Assembly (NCBI GenBank): GCA_016181565.1
Contig: JACOZA010000012.1
Location: forward strand, 1 to 5,267
Reading direction: 5' to 3'
From: Candidatus Sungiibacteriota bacterium
Lineage (GTDB): Bacteria; Patescibacteriota; Minisyncoccia; Sungbacterales; JACQCQ01
Length of the DNA stretch: 5,267 nt
Shown here: piece by piece, positions 4,893 through 5,267 of the stretch
How the letters are laid out: every line of letters starts with the position of its first letter
Position numbering within the stretch: position 1 is the first letter of the stretch
Program-made: the position numbers and the translations under genes
Notes under the pieces: generated by a model
Databases searched by the model: none
What the model was told of the DNA's origin: nothing
What the model saw: the letters and a program-made list of their open reading frames with translations, nothing else

Positions 4893-5267
4893 AATACTGC
4901 AACCGCTGCATCATTCCTGACACGCGCCCCGGCATCCGCATCAATGCAAGCGGCGTTTGTTCGGCCTGTCTCGCTCACGACGCCAAAGCAAAAATTGACT
5001 GGCCGCAGCGCCGCGAGGAGTTCAAAGCGATTGCCGAGTCGGCCAAAAAGCGCGGCCGCGGTTATGACTGCGTCATACCGGTAAGCGGCGGTAAGGATAG
5101 CACTTGGCAGGTGGTAACTTGCCTTGGATATGGCCTTCATCCTCTCGCGGTTACTTGGAAGCCGCCGGCGCGGACCGATCTCGGCCGTAAAAATCTAGAA
5201 AACCTAGTAAATCTCGGCGTAGACCATATTGACTTTCAAATTAATCCCGAAGTTGAGAAAAAGTTTT
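4889..5267 (+). CDS. N-acetyl sugar amidotransferase (WbpG/PseA/WbuX family), 3' end outside window
   Basis: The 126 residues present match the front third of the N-acetyl sugar amidotransferases, typically about 370 residues long. These PP-loop enzymes turn an acetamido group into an acetamidino group on amino sugars and nonulosonic acids. Two Cys pairs, CNRC (Cys4, Cys7) and CSAC (Cys24, Cys27), form a probable zinc-binding knuckle around the family's PDTRPGI stretch (10-16). VSGGKDST (65-72) is the ATP pyrophosphatase PP-loop. TDLGRKNLENLVNLGVDHI (96-114) is also characteristic of the family. The ATG overlaps the preceding TGA (ATGA) and has a good Shine-Dalgarno site. Known members obtain ammonia from HisH/HisF-like partners, whose genes would be expected beyond 5267 if present. 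In Campylobacter (PseA) and Pseudomonas (WbpG) the products are acetamidino sugars, which fits the NeuB gene upstream. The exact substrate is unknown. Confidence 0.88.
   Translation, partial: MKYCNRCIIPDTRPGIRINASGVCSACLAHDAKAKIDWPQRREEFKAIAESAKKRGRGYDCVIPVSGGKDSTWQVVTCLGYGLHPLAVTWKPPARTDLGRKNLENLVNLGVDHIDFQINPEVEKKF

Overview
All recognisable genes in this window lie on the + strand. They read as part of a surface-glycan (nonulosonic acid / sialic-acid-like) biosynthesis and tailoring locus. In order: a degenerate HIT-fold protein (38-475); a NeuB-family nonulosonate synthase split by an exact 73-bp tandem duplication (507-1548); a formyltransferase-fold protein lacking its N-terminus (about 1511-2119); a NodB-type polysaccharide deacetylase (2116-3021); an AsnB-type glutamine-dependent amidotransferase with a disrupted 3' end (3133-4806, true tail at about 4743-4892); and the first 126 codons of a WbpG/PseA/WbuX-type N-acetyl sugar amidotransferase that runs off the window (4889-5267). 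No rRNA, tRNA, CRISPR array, transposase or convincing rho-independent terminator was seen.

The likely chemistry, inferred from the families, is as follows. NeuB condenses phosphoenolpyruvate with a six-carbon amino sugar to make a nine-carbon acid such as legionaminic, pseudaminic or neuraminic acid. The formyltransferase could N-formylate an amino-sugar intermediate, and the deacetylase could expose an amine by removing an N-acetyl group. The AsnB-like and WbpG-like proteins would add amide or amidine nitrogen. Short spacing and two ATGA stop/start overlaps (2116-2119 and 4889-4892) suggest translational coupling in an operon.

The most striking aspect is structural damage at four places. 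(1) A perfect 73-bp tandem duplication frameshifts neuB. (2) A junction near 1511-1535 removes the end of NeuB and the start of the formyltransferase. (3) A 14-bp tandem duplication lies across the deacetylase stop codon. (4) About 77 bp resembling the C-terminal part of glucose-6-phosphate dehydrogenase sits inside asnB, replaces native sequence and shifts the frame. This many lesions in 5 kb of otherwise well-conserved coding sequence suggests scaffold-joining or gap-filling artefacts in a metagenome assembly. Genuine decay, or phase variation at the 73-bp repeat, remains possible.

The organism cannot be named. Intermediate G+C, very compact gene packing, few Shine-Dalgarno sites (only one strong one, before 4889), and a pyrimidine-rich CTA-type degenerate repeat just before the asnB start are compatible with a Candidate Phyla Radiation (Patescibacteria) genome or another uncultured bacterium. 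This is a weak inference. TGA is used as a normal stop, which argues against the SR1/Gracilibacteria code.
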